This document shows positions 43,244 through 52,429 of a stretch of DNA of 64,000 nucleotides, piece by piece. The notes under the pieces are model-generated. The model searched no databases. It worked only from the letters and a program-made list of their open reading frames with translations, and was not told the origin of the DNA. This DNA is from Ardenticatenaceae bacterium. Its GTDB lineage: Bacteria > Chloroflexota > Anaerolineae > Promineifilales > Promineifilaceae. The stretch spans positions 434,001 through 498,000 of the forward strand of contig JACKBN010000002.1 in assembly GCA_020634565.1 (NCBI GenBank), read 5' to 3'. The translations under genes and the position numbers were made by a program. Position 1 is the stretch's first letter; each line of letters opens with the position of its first letter.

Positions 43244-46084
43244 TTATTCGCTGGGAAGGTCAATAGTGATAAGGTTGAGCTGGTCGTTGGGCTGAGAAAC
43301 GCCATCTACCACCACTGGCAGACGCGTGCCATCGCTGGCTGTGTACAGGCCTATCGCCAATGTGTACTGGCCGGTGGGCGCATCCGCGTGAACAGGAATG
43401 GCACGCTCATCGATCACAATTTCTCCGGGCAACCAGGTGCGGGTAATCCAGGCATCTCCGACCGGTGGACTATCAAATTGTCCCCAAATTTGTCCATCGC
43501 TGCCCAAAAGCTGATTAAAAACGGTGTAGTTATCTGTTGGCGTAGTTAATGCCTGCCAATAAAGCGTCAGGCCAATAACACCACCCGCCTGCGCCTGACT
43601 GATATCCAGATCATAACCCAGCAATTGAATTGATTCGCCAAATTGCACTGAAGTTGGCTGGCTGATTACCGGCACATCAAAAAGACGCTCGCGCAAATCT
43701 AGCGTCAGGTCAGCCAGTTTGTTGCTTCCCTGGGTTATGGGTAGGGAACGGCCGTCTGCATCAAGCAAGAAAAGGCGCAACTCTGGGGCAACCTCCGTGG
43801 GCATATCAAGCGGAATATCTAACCGGTGTAGGCTGATCACCGGCTCATTTACCTGCCACTGAGACGGCGGGTAAAGATCCGGCCAAATGGCAAACTGCTG
43901 ACGCAAAAATGGCTCCGTCGCCCCAGGCTGGATAAGCTGTAATTCAACTTGATAATCCTCAGCTGGCGGCTGCAAAGTCACCCAATTCAAGGAAATGTTC
44001 AAGGGGAGACCCGGCGCGATTAGCGTGCTAAAGGTGCTGGCTTGCAGGGCAATCTCTCCGTTGAAGACGAGCATATCGGCCGTTGGGGTAAAGTTTACCA
44101 GAGGGCGACTGCGCACAAGATGAGGGCCAAACCGATTGGCCTTGTCATCCAGGCGTTCATAGTTGACGCCTGCGGCATCATGAACAAAGAAGCGCAGAAA
44201 AACGGACCCAGGCGGCATCCCTTCCGGGATAGGCAGTTCCAATCTTTGCACGATGCGATCACCTGTTTGCCAATGCTCCTGCGGGTAGCCGAATAGTTTG
44301 CTATCACTGGCCCATAGGTTGCCATTACCATCCAACAATTCAGCCCGAACAAAAGTGAGCTGATTGGGCAGCTGCGGCATATCAGCAGGAAGTTGCCAGT
44401 GGGTCAGCAGCGAGATCGTATCGCCTCGATACAGTTCCTCTGGCAGATCATATCCTATGAATTCAGGCGCGTTGCGAAAGGAGAGAACGGCCGTATGCTG
44501 CGGCGTCCAGTCCAGCTGACCCGGCTCAAGCTGAAATTGCAAAGCGGCCGTTTGTCCATCCGCATAAGTCACCGGCGTGACGGCCGCATCCAGGCCAATT
44601 TGCGCCGCTATTTCTGCCGGTATCGGTTCAGCCTGCGAGAAAAAATACCAGGCGGGCCGTTCATTAGACCAGACTAAACTGTTGTCGGGATTAAACCAGT
44701 CCACGGTGCGATCTTGATAATAGGCAAAGGTTTGCGGCGCCAAATCATGGGCATATTGGCGCGCCACAAAAACACGGGTTCCCTCAGGCGCGGGGGTCGT
44801 TTGCAAAAAACGGCCGACTTGCGCCAGTTCTGCCTGATAAATGTGACGCACTTCAGCATTGGTATTCCAAGTAGAAAAGTAGTCGTGCCAGCTGCGCCCA
44901 AAAATGAGAATGAGGCCAAGTGCAATTAAAAGAGGCACGCCCAGTTTGAGTTGAGGCCAGCGTTGGGTTATCTCTTGGGCGATGAGGTCAAAACCAACGG
45001 CCGTAATCAAGTAAATCGGCACAATTGCACCCGCCGCCCGCAAAAAAGAGGAGTTGGCTTCAAGAATGAGGTTCGGCGTCAACATGGCCCCCAACCACAA
45101 AAGCAGCAGGGCATACATGGGCTGACTACCAATCTTGATTGATGCGTCCGTGCGCTTTTTACGCCGAAAAGCCAGCCAAATGCAGCTTAAAACACCAGCG
45201 TAAAAGAAGAGCCCTGTCCCCCAATCAAAAACAGGCTGGCCAGATAGATGATAGCGCCACTCTTCATCGCCATGAATGGTAAACATGCGCAGCACGCCGC
45301 CCACAGAGTCGCCCAGTTTGTCCCACTCGCCTTCATTGAGCGCATCCTCCAGCGCCACGCTTAAGCCCGCGATGCGCTGGTTAACTTTGTCGGGATTTTG
45401 CCAGATGTAACGGCCGTATGGCGCAAAAACCAGCAGCGTAACCAGCAAACTGACGGCCATCTTGCGCCACTGCTGGCGAAATTTGTCGCGCTCAAACCAG
45501 TACAGCCAGCCAAACCAGACCAAAACCACGGCGGGGAAAACGCGGCTGGGGATATAGGTGTACAAAGTGAGGCCGTGGGCCACACCACCCAACAGCCATT
45601 CACGCCAACGGCCGTTCCGCCAACCAAGCAGCAGCCAATACAGCGTCAGGGCAGTTAAGAAAGTCAGACTCACGGCCCGCAGCGCCCAGCGCGATTCCAT
45701 GACGGGCCAGAGGGAAACGGCCGTTAGTCCCGCAGCAATCAAACCTACACGCCGGTTAAACCCCAGGTTCCCCAGGCCATAGGCCAGCGGAATACACCCC
45801 AGGCCCAACAGCACCGAAGGCAGGCGCATGGCAAAAACAGTATCCCCAAACAGCTGTTGCGAAAGGGCAATCAGGTAAAAGAAAAACGCCTCACGGCCGT
45901 TATTCCCCTCAAAATAAACAGGCCAGTTTCCGCGACCAATCTGCGCCGCATCAATGGCATTAAACAGCTCGTCCCCGTTGAGGCCGGGCGGCGCGGTTGT
46001 CAGCCGAAAAACGCGAATCAAAAGCCCCGCCACAAGGATGAGGCCCAGAAAAATATAAGGCTGATACGGTTTCAGTTTCGTCAC
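43244..46084 (-). CDS. Large PMT/ArnT-type membrane glycosyltransferase
   Basis: 946 residues, starting at GTG 46084. The N-terminal half (about 1-410) has about ten membrane helices and the first external loop LNGDELFNAIDAAQIGRGNW with the acidic catalytic motif of GT39/GT83 enzymes, which use a lipid-linked sugar. The C-terminal 500 residues are soluble, beta-rich and probably outside the membrane. It overlaps the ABC transporter gene by 4 bp (GTGA), so the two are translated together. Confidence 0.85.
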   Translation of the reverse strand: MTKLKPYQPYIFLGLILVAGLLIRVFRLTTAPPGLNGDELFNAIDAAQIGRGNWPVYFEGNNGREAFFFYLIALSQQLFGDTVFAMRLPSVLLGLGCIPLAYGLGNLGFNRRVGLIAAGLTAVSLWPVMESRWALRAVSLTFLTALTLYWLLLGWRNGRWREWLLGGVAHGLTLYTYIPSRVFPAVVLVWFGWLYWFERDKFRQQWRKMAVSLLVTLLVFAPYGRYIWQNPDKVNQRIAGLSVALEDALNEGEWDKLGDSVGGVLRMFTIHGDEEWRYHLSGQPVFDWGTGLFFYAGVLSCIWLAFRRKKRTDASIKIGSQPMYALLLLWLGAMLTPNLILEANSSFLRAAGAIVPIYLITAVGFDLIAQEITQRWPQLKLGVPLLIALGLILIFGRSWHDYFSTWNTNAEVRHIYQAELAQVGRFLQTTPAPEGTRVFVARQYAHDLAPQTFAYYQDRTVDWFNPDNSLVWSNERPAWYFFSQAEPIPAEIAAQIGLDAAVTPVTYADGQTAALQFQLEPGQLDWTPQHTAVLSFRNAPEFIGYDLPEELYRGDTISLLTHWQLPADMPQLPNQLTFVRAELLDGNGNLWASDSKLFGYPQEHWQTGDRIVQRLELPIPEGMPPGSVFLRFFVHDAAGVNYERLDDKANRFGPHLVRSRPLVNFTPTADMLVFNGEIALQASTFSTLIAPGLPLNISLNWVTLQPPAEDYQVELQLIQPGATEPFLRQQFAIWPDLYPPSQWQVNEPVISLHRLDIPLDMPTEVAPELRLFLLDADGRSLPITQGSNKLADLTLDLRERLFDVPVISQPTSVQFGESIQLLGYDLDISQAQAGGVIGLTLYWQALTTPTDNYTVFNQLLGSDGQIWGQFDSPPVGDAWITRTWLPGEIVIDERAIPVHADAPTGQYTLAIGLYTASDGTRLPVVVDGVSQPNDQLNLITIDLPSE

Positions 46085-48021
46085 ATCAAAGTGTCGGTTG
46101 GCTTAAACTGCGTCTCGTAAAGATTGGCGTATAAACCACCCCGTGCCAGCAAGGTTTCGTGCGTTCCTTGCTCCACAAGCTCTCCTTTTTCCATGACCAG
46201 GATTTTATCTGCGGCCAAAATAGTGGACAACCGGTGCGCAATCACCAGGCTGCTGCGCCCCTGCATCACTTTGCCCAGCGCTTCCTGAATCAACGCTTCA
46301 GACAAGGAATCTAGATGAGAAGTCGCTTCGTCCAACACCAGAATGCTGGGGTCTTTCAGCACCACGCGGGCAATAGCAATGCGCTGACGCTCGCCCCCGC
46401 TGAGCCGGTAGCCACGCTCGCCCACCACGGTATCGTAACCATCCGGCAGTTGAGCAATGAAATCATGGATGTTGGCCGCTTTGGCAGCGGCAATCATTTG
46501 CTCATCGGTGGCATCTGGGCGGGCGTAAAGCAGATTGGCCCGAATCGTGTCAAAGAAAAGGTAGGTTTCCTGCGTCACCATGCCGATGTTTTCGGCCAGG
46601 CTGTTCAGGGTAACATCGCGCAGGTCATGATTGTCGATGGTGATACGGCCGTCCGACGGATCATACAAACGGGGAATGAGGTAAGTGATCGTGGTTTTGC
46701 CGGCGCCGCTGGGGCCAACCAGGGCCACCAGCTCACCCGGCTCGATGGTAAAACTCACGTTTTGCAAGGCCCAGCGCTGTTCCGACTCTGCAGCCGCCCC
46801 ATTTTCGGCCGTTTCGCCATTTTCTTTGGCTTTGCCGCGCTTGAGCAACGACGCGCTGCCGTGCCGGTTAAAGCGGGTAATTTCCCGCAGCCCGCCCTTC
46901 TCTGCATCAATGTAGGTAAAAGAGATATCGTGGAATTGAATACGGCCGTCCACCTTTTCCAGATGAACCGCATCTGGCTTTTCCGCAATTTCCACCGGAA
47001 TATCGAGCGCCTCAAATACACGCTCGAAGCTGACCATGCTTTGGGCAAACTCCACCGGCGCGTTGGTCAGAGCCATCAACGGCCCATACAGCTGGGCCAG
47101 ATAACTGCCAAAAGCCACAATCGTGCCGATGGTGAACGCATCTTGCAGCACCAGATAACCGCCTACCCAATAGACAACGGCCGTTCCCACTGCGCCAATA
47201 ATGCTCAACATCATAAAAAACCAGCGCCCAATCACCGCTGAACGCACGCCAATGTCGCGCACGTCAGCCGCATCGTCCGCAAAGCGCTTCATTTCCCGCT
47301 CCTGGCGACCAAACAGCTTCACCAGTAATGCGCCGCTCACGTTAAGCGTCTCGTTCATTGTGGCGTTCATCTCCGCACTGATTTCCAGCGATTTGCGACG
47401 CAAATCCCGCAGAACGCGCCCCACGCGCCGGGCAGGCAGCACAAACAGCGGCAAGATGGCCAAGCCCAGCAGCGTCAGCCGCCACTCCAGCGTGAGCAAA
47501 ATCGCCATTGTGCCCACCAACGAAACAATGTTGGAAATGATGGTCACAATCGTGTCGCTGATGGCCCGCTGCGCCCCAACCACATCGTTGTTCAGGCGCG
47601 ACATCAGCTCACCCGTGCGAGACTGTGTAAAAAAGCGCAGCGACATGCTCTGCATATGCTCGTACAGGGCGCGGCGCAAATCGTAGATGACGCCTTCCCC
47701 AATTTGAGAATTGAGGCTGCGCTGGAAGACGCCAATGCCGCCGTTGACAATGGGAATAGCCACCATGCCCGCTGCCAACAGCGTCAGCAGCCGATAATTC
47801 TCGTTGGGAATGGCATTGTCAATAAGTGAGCGCACCAGCAGCGGCGACACCAGCGACAGGCCAGTAATGATCAAAATAGTTAGCAGCAAAAGAATTATTT
47901 TTAGACGATACGGCCGGGCAAATTCCCAGACGCGCAGCAGCAGTTCCCGCGTAATCGCGGGACGCTCCTGCTTTTCGTCGTGGGAGATGTAAGCCCACCA
48001 ACCACCACCGTGAAAACCCAT
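46081..48021 (-). CDS. ABC transporter, fused permease and ATPase (exporter type)
   Basis: 646 residues. Residues about 30-330 are a six-helix type I exporter domain. The ATPase follows with Walker A GPSGAGKTT, signature LSGGERQRIAIARV, Walker B ILVLDEATSHLD and the switch histidine in VIAHRLST. An unusual roughly 30-residue hydrophilic linker (LLKRGKAKENGETAENGAAA) lies just before the ATPase core. It probably works as a homodimer. The substrate is unknown, but coupling to a glycosyltransferase suggests a lipid or glycan intermediate. Confidence 0.93.
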   Translation of the reverse strand: MGFHGGGWWAYISHDEKQERPAITRELLLRVWEFARPYRLKIILLLLTILIITGLSLVSPLLVRSLIDNAIPNENYRLLTLLAAGMVAIPIVNGGIGVFQRSLNSQIGEGVIYDLRRALYEHMQSMSLRFFTQSRTGELMSRLNNDVVGAQRAISDTIVTIISNIVSLVGTMAILLTLEWRLTLLGLAILPLFVLPARRVGRVLRDLRRKSLEISAEMNATMNETLNVSGALLVKLFGRQEREMKRFADDAADVRDIGVRSAVIGRWFFMMLSIIGAVGTAVVYWVGGYLVLQDAFTIGTIVAFGSYLAQLYGPLMALTNAPVEFAQSMVSFERVFEALDIPVEIAEKPDAVHLEKVDGRIQFHDISFTYIDAEKGGLREITRFNRHGSASLLKRGKAKENGETAENGAAAESEQRWALQNVSFTIEPGELVALVGPSGAGKTTITYLIPRLYDPSDGRITIDNHDLRDVTLNSLAENIGMVTQETYLFFDTIRANLLYARPDATDEQMIAAAKAANIHDFIAQLPDGYDTVVGERGYRLSGGERQRIAIARVVLKDPSILVLDEATSHLDSLSEALIQEALGKVMQGRSSLVIAHRLSTILAADKILVMEKGELVEQGTHETLLARGGLYANLYETQFKPTDTLM

Positions 48022-48033
48022 ACATTCCTCCGG

Positions 48034-48078
48034 GGAAATTCGCCACAGAGAGCACAGAGAACAAAGAGAAAAACCTCT
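48034..48078. repeat. CACAGAG-type repeat upstream of the ABC transporter
   Basis: CGCCACAGAGAGCACAGAGA and ACAAAGAGAAAAA form a partial copy of the CACAGAG family seen at 5142, 28172 and 33360. Confidence 0.55.
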
Positions 48079-48340
48079 TTAACAGCCGTGTCTTCTGTGG
48101 CTTTTCTTCTAAATGAGGGGTAAGTATGGCGGAAAACGGCCGTTTTGGGTACTGTCCAATTGGGTAGGAAAGACCTGACAGGGTTGGCAGCTTGGGATAA
48201 GATTGCGCACCCGATTACCTGACTGTAGCCGCGGATTCTTTCCGCGTTACCAATTCTCTAAAAACCAGGACACTGATTCACACAGATAAACACTGATTTT
48301 CGATCTGTGCAAACCCGTGTGAATCAGTGTCTAATCCATA
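48079..48340. repeat. Repeat-rich divergent region upstream of kynureninase
   Basis: 48225-48255 is a partial GTAGCCGCGGATTC repeat. 48268-48333 is an inverted CACTGATTCACACAGAT repeat (GACACTGATTCACACAG facing GTGTGAATCAGTGTC). One ACGGCCGTT octamer lies at about 48135. Promoters must be in or next to these repeats; I could not assign boxes. Confidence 0.6.
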
Positions 48341-49615
48341 ATGAGAGTTCCCATGCCCATAACCGACCTGGCTTACGCCCAACAGCTTGATGCTCAAGAC
48401 CCCTTGGCCCATTTTCGCGATCAGTTTGTCATTGATGACCCCGACTTGATTTACCTGGACGGCAATTCGCTGGGGCGCTTACTCAAGCGCAGCCGCGACG
48501 TGGCGCAGGATTTGGTAGACCGGCAGTGGGGCAAGCAGCTGATTCGTGGCTGGAATGAAGGCTGGATCGATCTGCAAAGCCAGATTGGCGGCAAAATCGG
48601 CCAGCTCATCGGTGCGGATGCCGATGAAGTGATTGTGGCCGATTCGACGTCTATTAATCTCTTCAAACTGGCGTTGGCGGCGGTGAATTTCAACAACGGC
48701 CGTTCCAAAATCATCACCGACGATCTCAACTTTCCCTCCGATTTGTACATTTTGCAGGGAGTGGCGCGGCTGGCGAAACGGCCGTTGCAGCTACAAATCA
48801 TCCCCTCAGATGACATTCACGGCCCGGTTGAAGCATTGGCCGCCGCGATTGACGACGACACCGCTCTCGTTGCCCTCAGTCACACCGTTTTCAAAAGCAG
48901 CTACACCTACGACATGGCCAAAATCACCCAACTGGCCCACAATGCCGGGGCACTGATGCTGTGGGACATGAGCCACTCCGTCGGCTCTGTCCCGGCCGAT
49001 TTGCACGCAGCCAACGCCCCGTTGGCCGTCGGCTGCACTTACAAATACCTCAACGGCGGACCCGGCTCCCCGGCATTTTTGTACGTCCAGCGCAACTGGC
49101 AGCGCAAGCTGGGCAATCCCATTACCGGCTGGATGGGGCACGAAAGCATGTTTGATTTTGCGCTGGATTATGAGCGTGACGCTGGCCTGCGCCACTTCCT
49201 TACCGGCACGCCGCCCGTGCTCTCCACCGCGCTCATCGAGCCGGGTGTGGATCTGCTGCTGGAGGCGGGGATGGACAGGCTGCGGGACAAATCGGTTCAG
49301 CAAACCAGCTACCTGCTGGATTTGTGGCGTGAATGGCTGGCACCGCTTGGTTTCCGGCTCAACTCACCGGCAGAGGCGGCGCAGCGCGGCTCACACATCT
49401 CGTTGGGGCATGACGACAGCTGGCGCATTAGTCAGGCGCTCATCAACGAGATGCGCGTCATCCCCGACTTCCGCAAGCCAGATAATATTCGCCTGGGCAT
49501 CGCCCCCATCTACACGCGCTATACCGACATTTACGAGGCGATGCACCGCTTGCGCCAGGTTATGCTTGAAAAACTTTATGAACGCTACAGTTCGATGGAA
49601 AATACCTTCACCTGA
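48341..49615 (+). CDS. kynU: Kynureninase
   Basis: 424 residues (an ATG at 48353 is an alternative start). This PLP enzyme cleaves kynurenine to anthranilate and alanine. Signature parts are YLDGNSLGRL, RGWNEGWIDL, ITDDLNFPSDLYI, DMSHSVGSVPADLH and the PLP-lysine context GCTYKYLNGGPGSPAFLYV. Length and motifs match the family throughout. No other tryptophan-degradation gene is in the window, so the pathway partners must be elsewhere. Confidence 0.95.
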   Translation: MRVPMPITDLAYAQQLDAQDPLAHFRDQFVIDDPDLIYLDGNSLGRLLKRSRDVAQDLVDRQWGKQLIRGWNEGWIDLQSQIGGKIGQLIGADADEVIVADSTSINLFKLALAAVNFNNGRSKIITDDLNFPSDLYILQGVARLAKRPLQLQIIPSDDIHGPVEALAAAIDDDTALVALSHTVFKSSYTYDMAKITQLAHNAGALMLWDMSHSVGSVPADLHAANAPLAVGCTYKYLNGGPGSPAFLYVQRNWQRKLGNPITGWMGHESMFDFALDYERDAGLRHFLTGTPPVLSTALIEPGVDLLLEAGMDRLRDKSVQQTSYLLDLWREWLAPLGFRLNSPAEAAQRGSHISLGHDDSWRISQALINEMRVIPDFRKPDNIRLGIAPIYTRYTDIYEAMHRLRQVMLEKLYERYSSMENTFT

Positions 49616-49647
49616 TTTATTTACCCACAACTCAGAAAGGAGCAAAA

Positions 49648-50127
49648 ATGGTAGACAAGAAGCTGGAGATCGTAAAAAAGCTCAATGACGAACGGCAGTC
49701 GTTGATTTTGTTTTTTGAACAGTTGGAAGATAGCGAGTGGGAAACGGCCGTTTACCATGAAGAAACCGAATGGACCATCACCGATATCCTGCGCCACCTG
49801 GTTGATTCCGAACGGGGCATGACAGGCATGATGGCCCAGTGGCAGCAAGGCAACAATCCGGTGCCGCCAGATTTTGATCTGGAACGATGGAACAATCGCG
49901 CCATCCAAAAACGAGCCGACAAAGGGCCAGAAGAACTCCTGGCCGACTTACGCGCCAACCGCATCGACCTGCTCAGCTTCATTGATGCGCTTCGAGACGA
50001 TGATTGGGAAAAACAGGGGCGTCATGGCAGCCTGCGCATCATGAGCATTGAAGAAGTGTGCCATCTCATTGCTGATCATGAATTGAGCCATTTACACGTT
50101 ATGAAAGAGGCTTTGGCTTCTGAATAG
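49648..50127 (+). CDS. DinB-like four-helix-bundle protein
   Basis: 159 residues with GAAAGGAG upstream of the ATG. The pattern TITDILRHLVDSERGM, a middle helix, and a final ADHELSHLHVMKEAL gives the spaced histidines of DinB/maleylpyruvate-isomerase-like metal-binding bundles. Some such proteins are thiol-dependent transferases; most have unknown substrates. It starts 32 bp after kynU and may be cotranscribed with it. Confidence 0.8.
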   Translation: MVDKKLEIVKKLNDERQSLILFFEQLEDSEWETAVYHEETEWTITDILRHLVDSERGMTGMMAQWQQGNNPVPPDFDLERWNNRAIQKRADKGPEELLADLRANRIDLLSFIDALRDDDWEKQGRHGSLRIMSIEEVCHLIADHELSHLHVMKEALASE

Positions 50128-50144
50128 AACCTAAAATTGGGTAT

Positions 50145-50187
50145 AAAAAATGAGATGCCCCACGAGCAGGCGCTCATGGGGCATCTC
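50145..50187. terminator. Strong hairpin after the DinB-like gene
   Basis: GAGATGCCCCACGAGC and GCTCATGGGGCATCTC form a 16 bp stem with one mismatch. The T tract is on the minus strand (complement of 50145-50150), although the nearest upstream gene is on the plus strand. It may still stop rightward transcripts weakly. Confidence 0.6.
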
Positions 50188-50347
50188 TCGGGGGGGAGCC
50201 ATGTACAGTGTAACAAAATTAATTTGTTAAGCAACAATGTGAAATTTTTTACAGACCAACTGCTTTTCAGAGGGAAACACCTACAACATTTTGCCCCTGC
50301 TTGCGTAAAAATAAGTAAATTTCAGTTATTTGTTACCGTAGGAGTAA
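50188..50347. other. Short AT-rich spacer
   Basis: 160 bases with no gene. The end (TAGGAG) is the ribosome site of the zinc ribbon gene. No promoter could be fixed with confidence. Confidence 0.3.
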
Positions 50348-50350
50348 ATG

Positions 50351-50599
50351 ATGGGCAAAGCAAATGTAGAAAAACTTCTGGCTGATGAGTTTGTCTGTAG
50401 CCATTGCAAAAGCAGCGGGGCACACGTAGAAAAATTAGCGATGACGGGTACTGGCATTTCCCGCTTTTTGGAAATTCAACCTTACCGCTACGCTTTTGTC
50501 TCTTGCAACCACTGTGGCTTTACAGAAGTGTTTAATCTGAAGGTGCTTGAAGGCAAAGATGATCTTGGTACATTTTTGGACATCTTGTTTGCCAATTAA
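50351..50599 (+). CDS. Small zinc-ribbon protein
   Basis: 82 residues from the second of two adjacent ATGs (50348/50351); GGAG fits the second better. Two CxxC knuckles (CSHC and CNHC, about 38 residues apart) form a zinc ribbon, as in small nucleic-acid-binding-type proteins. The C-terminus LGTFLDILFAN is conserved in style with this family. The role is unknown. A palindromic terminator follows. Confidence 0.75.
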   Translation: MGKANVEKLLADEFVCSHCKSSGAHVEKLAMTGTGISRFLEIQPYRYAFVSCNHCGFTEVFNLKVLEGKDDLGTFLDILFAN

Positions 50600-50612
50600 G
50601 CCAACCCCGGAT

Positions 50613-50649
50613 CAAAAAGAGGACACCAATTGGTGTCCTCACGTTTTTT
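50613..50649. terminator. Bidirectional terminator between convergent genes
   Basis: A perfect 22-base palindrome at 50619-50640 (GAGGACACCA...) is flanked by AAAAAG on the left and TTTTTT at 50644-50649 on the right, so it works for both the zinc ribbon gene and the leftward membrane gene. Confidence 0.88.
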
Positions 50650-50671
50650 AGCTGCTATTTGGGCTGGTTAG

Positions 50672-51052
50672 TTAGTGGGAATATTCAACGGCCGTATCTT
50701 CAACCCCACTTTGTAAACGATGGTAGGCAAACACGCCCTGAATGCCCCGAAAGAAAAAGTAAGCAAAAACGGCCGCAATCGGAATACCTAAAAATACTCC
50801 GTAAAATATCCAGATGTAGATTTTGCCTACCACATAATAAACAAACAGCGTCACGGCACTGGCCCGATGCTTTTTATAAAGGCCATAGGTCAAGGCCAAC
50901 ATCAAAGCGATGTCTACCCAATTCCACCAATCTACCTGTGCCAGCGACGCCCCTGTCGAGTAAATCCAGGTCAGGGAAACTGTAACCCCGATAGAAATAA
51001 GTGACATTTTCCAGGCTGTGCGAATAGCTGCATTTGCTTGTTCAAGATTCAC
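50672..51052 (-). CDS. Small multi-pass membrane protein
   Basis: 126 residues from GTG 51052, chosen because TAGGAG lies 8 bases upstream; the open frame reaches 51265 but the added part is not protein-like. Four hydrophobic helices are seen (KMSLISIGVTVSLTWIY, VDIALMLALTYGLY, AVTLFVYYVVGKIYIWIF, GIPIAAVFAYFFFRGI). Function unknown. An inverted repeat GTGACAAACC/GGTTTGTCAC lies 77 bp upstream of the start. Confidence 0.7.
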   Translation of the reverse strand: MNLEQANAAIRTAWKMSLISIGVTVSLTWIYSTGASLAQVDWWNWVDIALMLALTYGLYKKHRASAVTLFVYYVVGKIYIWIFYGVFLGIPIAAVFAYFFFRGIQGVFAYHRLQSGVEDTAVEYSH

Positions 51053-51128
51053 GTGTTTGTCTCCTAACTTCCAGTTCTGATGCTTTGGGTTGCTGCCACA
51101 AGTATGTTCAGCCCCATTTTTCTCCGTA

Positions 51129-51165
51129 GTGACAAACCACACGTGGATAAGGTGCGGTTTGTCAC
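51129..51165. promoter_or_regulatory. Inverted repeat GTGACAAACC-N17-GGTTTGTCAC
   Basis: Perfect 10-base arms in the promoter region of the small membrane gene. The AGTGACAAA core recurs upstream of ppdK and nifJ. It could be an operator pair or an RNA hairpin; there is no T tract, so a terminator is less likely. Confidence 0.4.
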
Positions 51166-51242
51166 ATATTGTGGAGTAGATTGGGTAACAATTATGGCTG
51201 CAAGAAAGCAAGGAGACAAATGCCAGCAAGTTACTCCGCTTA

Positions 51243-52112
51243 TCAGTTGATGGTATCCGGCACAAGCTTCTCCCAATCGCTGCGCTCCGGGAAAAGATGC
51301 CAGACGTTATTGTCCAACGCTTTCAGATAGGTGTGATTGTATTTGTAATAGGACGTGCGCTGAACGGCCGTATCTCCCCCAGCTTCCGGCGCTACAGCCC
51401 AACCCAAACGGTCCCGCACCATCGGCTGCTCACGCCAAATCAGGCCAAAGCCGCGCTGCGGCTGGTAAAAGCCAGGCGGTGGCACAATGGTGGGATCGTC
51501 AACCGGGTCACCTTCCTGCCACTCATCGGTAAAAGCATTCCACCCGTCTGTATAAATCGTGTCATCATACAGCACGTAAATGCGATCCTCTTCGCCCACC
51601 CAGATCATCACGCCATGCTCAAACTGCTGCTCCGCCGAAGCGGAAAGCAGCGCCGCTTCCTGCGGGCAAACATCAGGTTCCGGCGAGAAGAACCAGGTAA
51701 ACGGGCAGGTCAACGGCACGGTTAGCGAAGCAGAGGCATACATTTCCTCGTAACCACTGGCGTACAGGGCGAAGGTTTCATAGTTGCGGCTGCTGGTGCT
51801 AATGGTGTACGTCATCGAACCCGTGGGGGCTACTTCCCAAAACGAACCAAAGACGCCCCCCACCAAATGGTACAGGGTCACGGCCGTCGCGTGGCTGGTT
51901 TCCCAACTCAAGGTAATCGTCTCACCGGGGTCTGCAATGGGCACGTTGGCGGTAAAGCTAAGAATTTGGGGTGGCTGTGCCGGTGAAAAAACAAGGGGTA
52001 GATAAACGGAGACATCACTTTGGGGCACGGCCGTTTCGGCCCAAACCACACTGCTTAAAACGGCCGTTGCCAACACAAAAGTGACTAGTAAAATACCAAT
52101 ACGCTTAAACAT
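51243..52112 (-). CDS. Secreted protein with Ig-like domain and YLPLV motif
   Basis: 289 residues from the ATG at 52112, which has GGAGGCG upstream. A signal peptide ends near AETAV. Then comes VSVYLPLVFSP, an Ig-like domain (FTANVPIADPGETITLSWET) and a Trp/Pro-rich C-terminal part with FFSPEPDVCPQEAALLSA, AEQQFEHGVMIWVG, PPPGFYQPQRGFGLIWRE and VRDRLGWAVAPE. The C-terminal pattern looks like a known style of surface protein in this phylum, but I cannot name a family. Probably extracellular. Confidence 0.7.
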   Translation of the reverse strand: MFKRIGILLVTFVLATAVLSSVVWAETAVPQSDVSVYLPLVFSPAQPPQILSFTANVPIADPGETITLSWETSHATAVTLYHLVGGVFGSFWEVAPTGSMTYTISTSSRNYETFALYASGYEEMYASASLTVPLTCPFTWFFSPEPDVCPQEAALLSASAEQQFEHGVMIWVGEEDRIYVLYDDTIYTDGWNAFTDEWQEGDPVDDPTIVPPPGFYQPQRGFGLIWREQPMVRDRLGWAVAPEAGGDTAVQRTSYYKYNHTYLKALDNNVWHLFPERSDWEKLVPDTIN

Positions 52113-52136
52113 AAGACGCCTCCAGCCCTGGCGCAA

Positions 52137-52429
52137 GGAGCATCTGAAACCAGAGCATACAAAGTCACAATCGTGAAAACCGATACAATCATTTTAATTA
52201 AAAATATAGCTGATCCATAGTGATAAACATCAACTTCCGCTACACTATCTGTCAATGGAAGTAATACGAAAGGGACTTTGACAGGAAGGCTACCTATAAT
52301 CTCGCAGGTTTAGGTACAAAAATACAACCCATTTACCGACCATCCCACCACAATTAACAGTTATCACCTCCTGCAAGTACGAACCAAAACCCTGGCTCGG
52401 CTGTAGGCAATCTATTTTGAGAGAACAGA
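52137..52429. promoter_or_regulatory. Divergent intergenic region upstream of the pyrophosphatase
   Basis: About 290 AT-rich bases. TATAAT occurs at about 52294-52299, but its nearest TTGACA is only 11 bases upstream, so a standard promoter is not proven. No gene or repeat seen. Confidence 0.3.
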
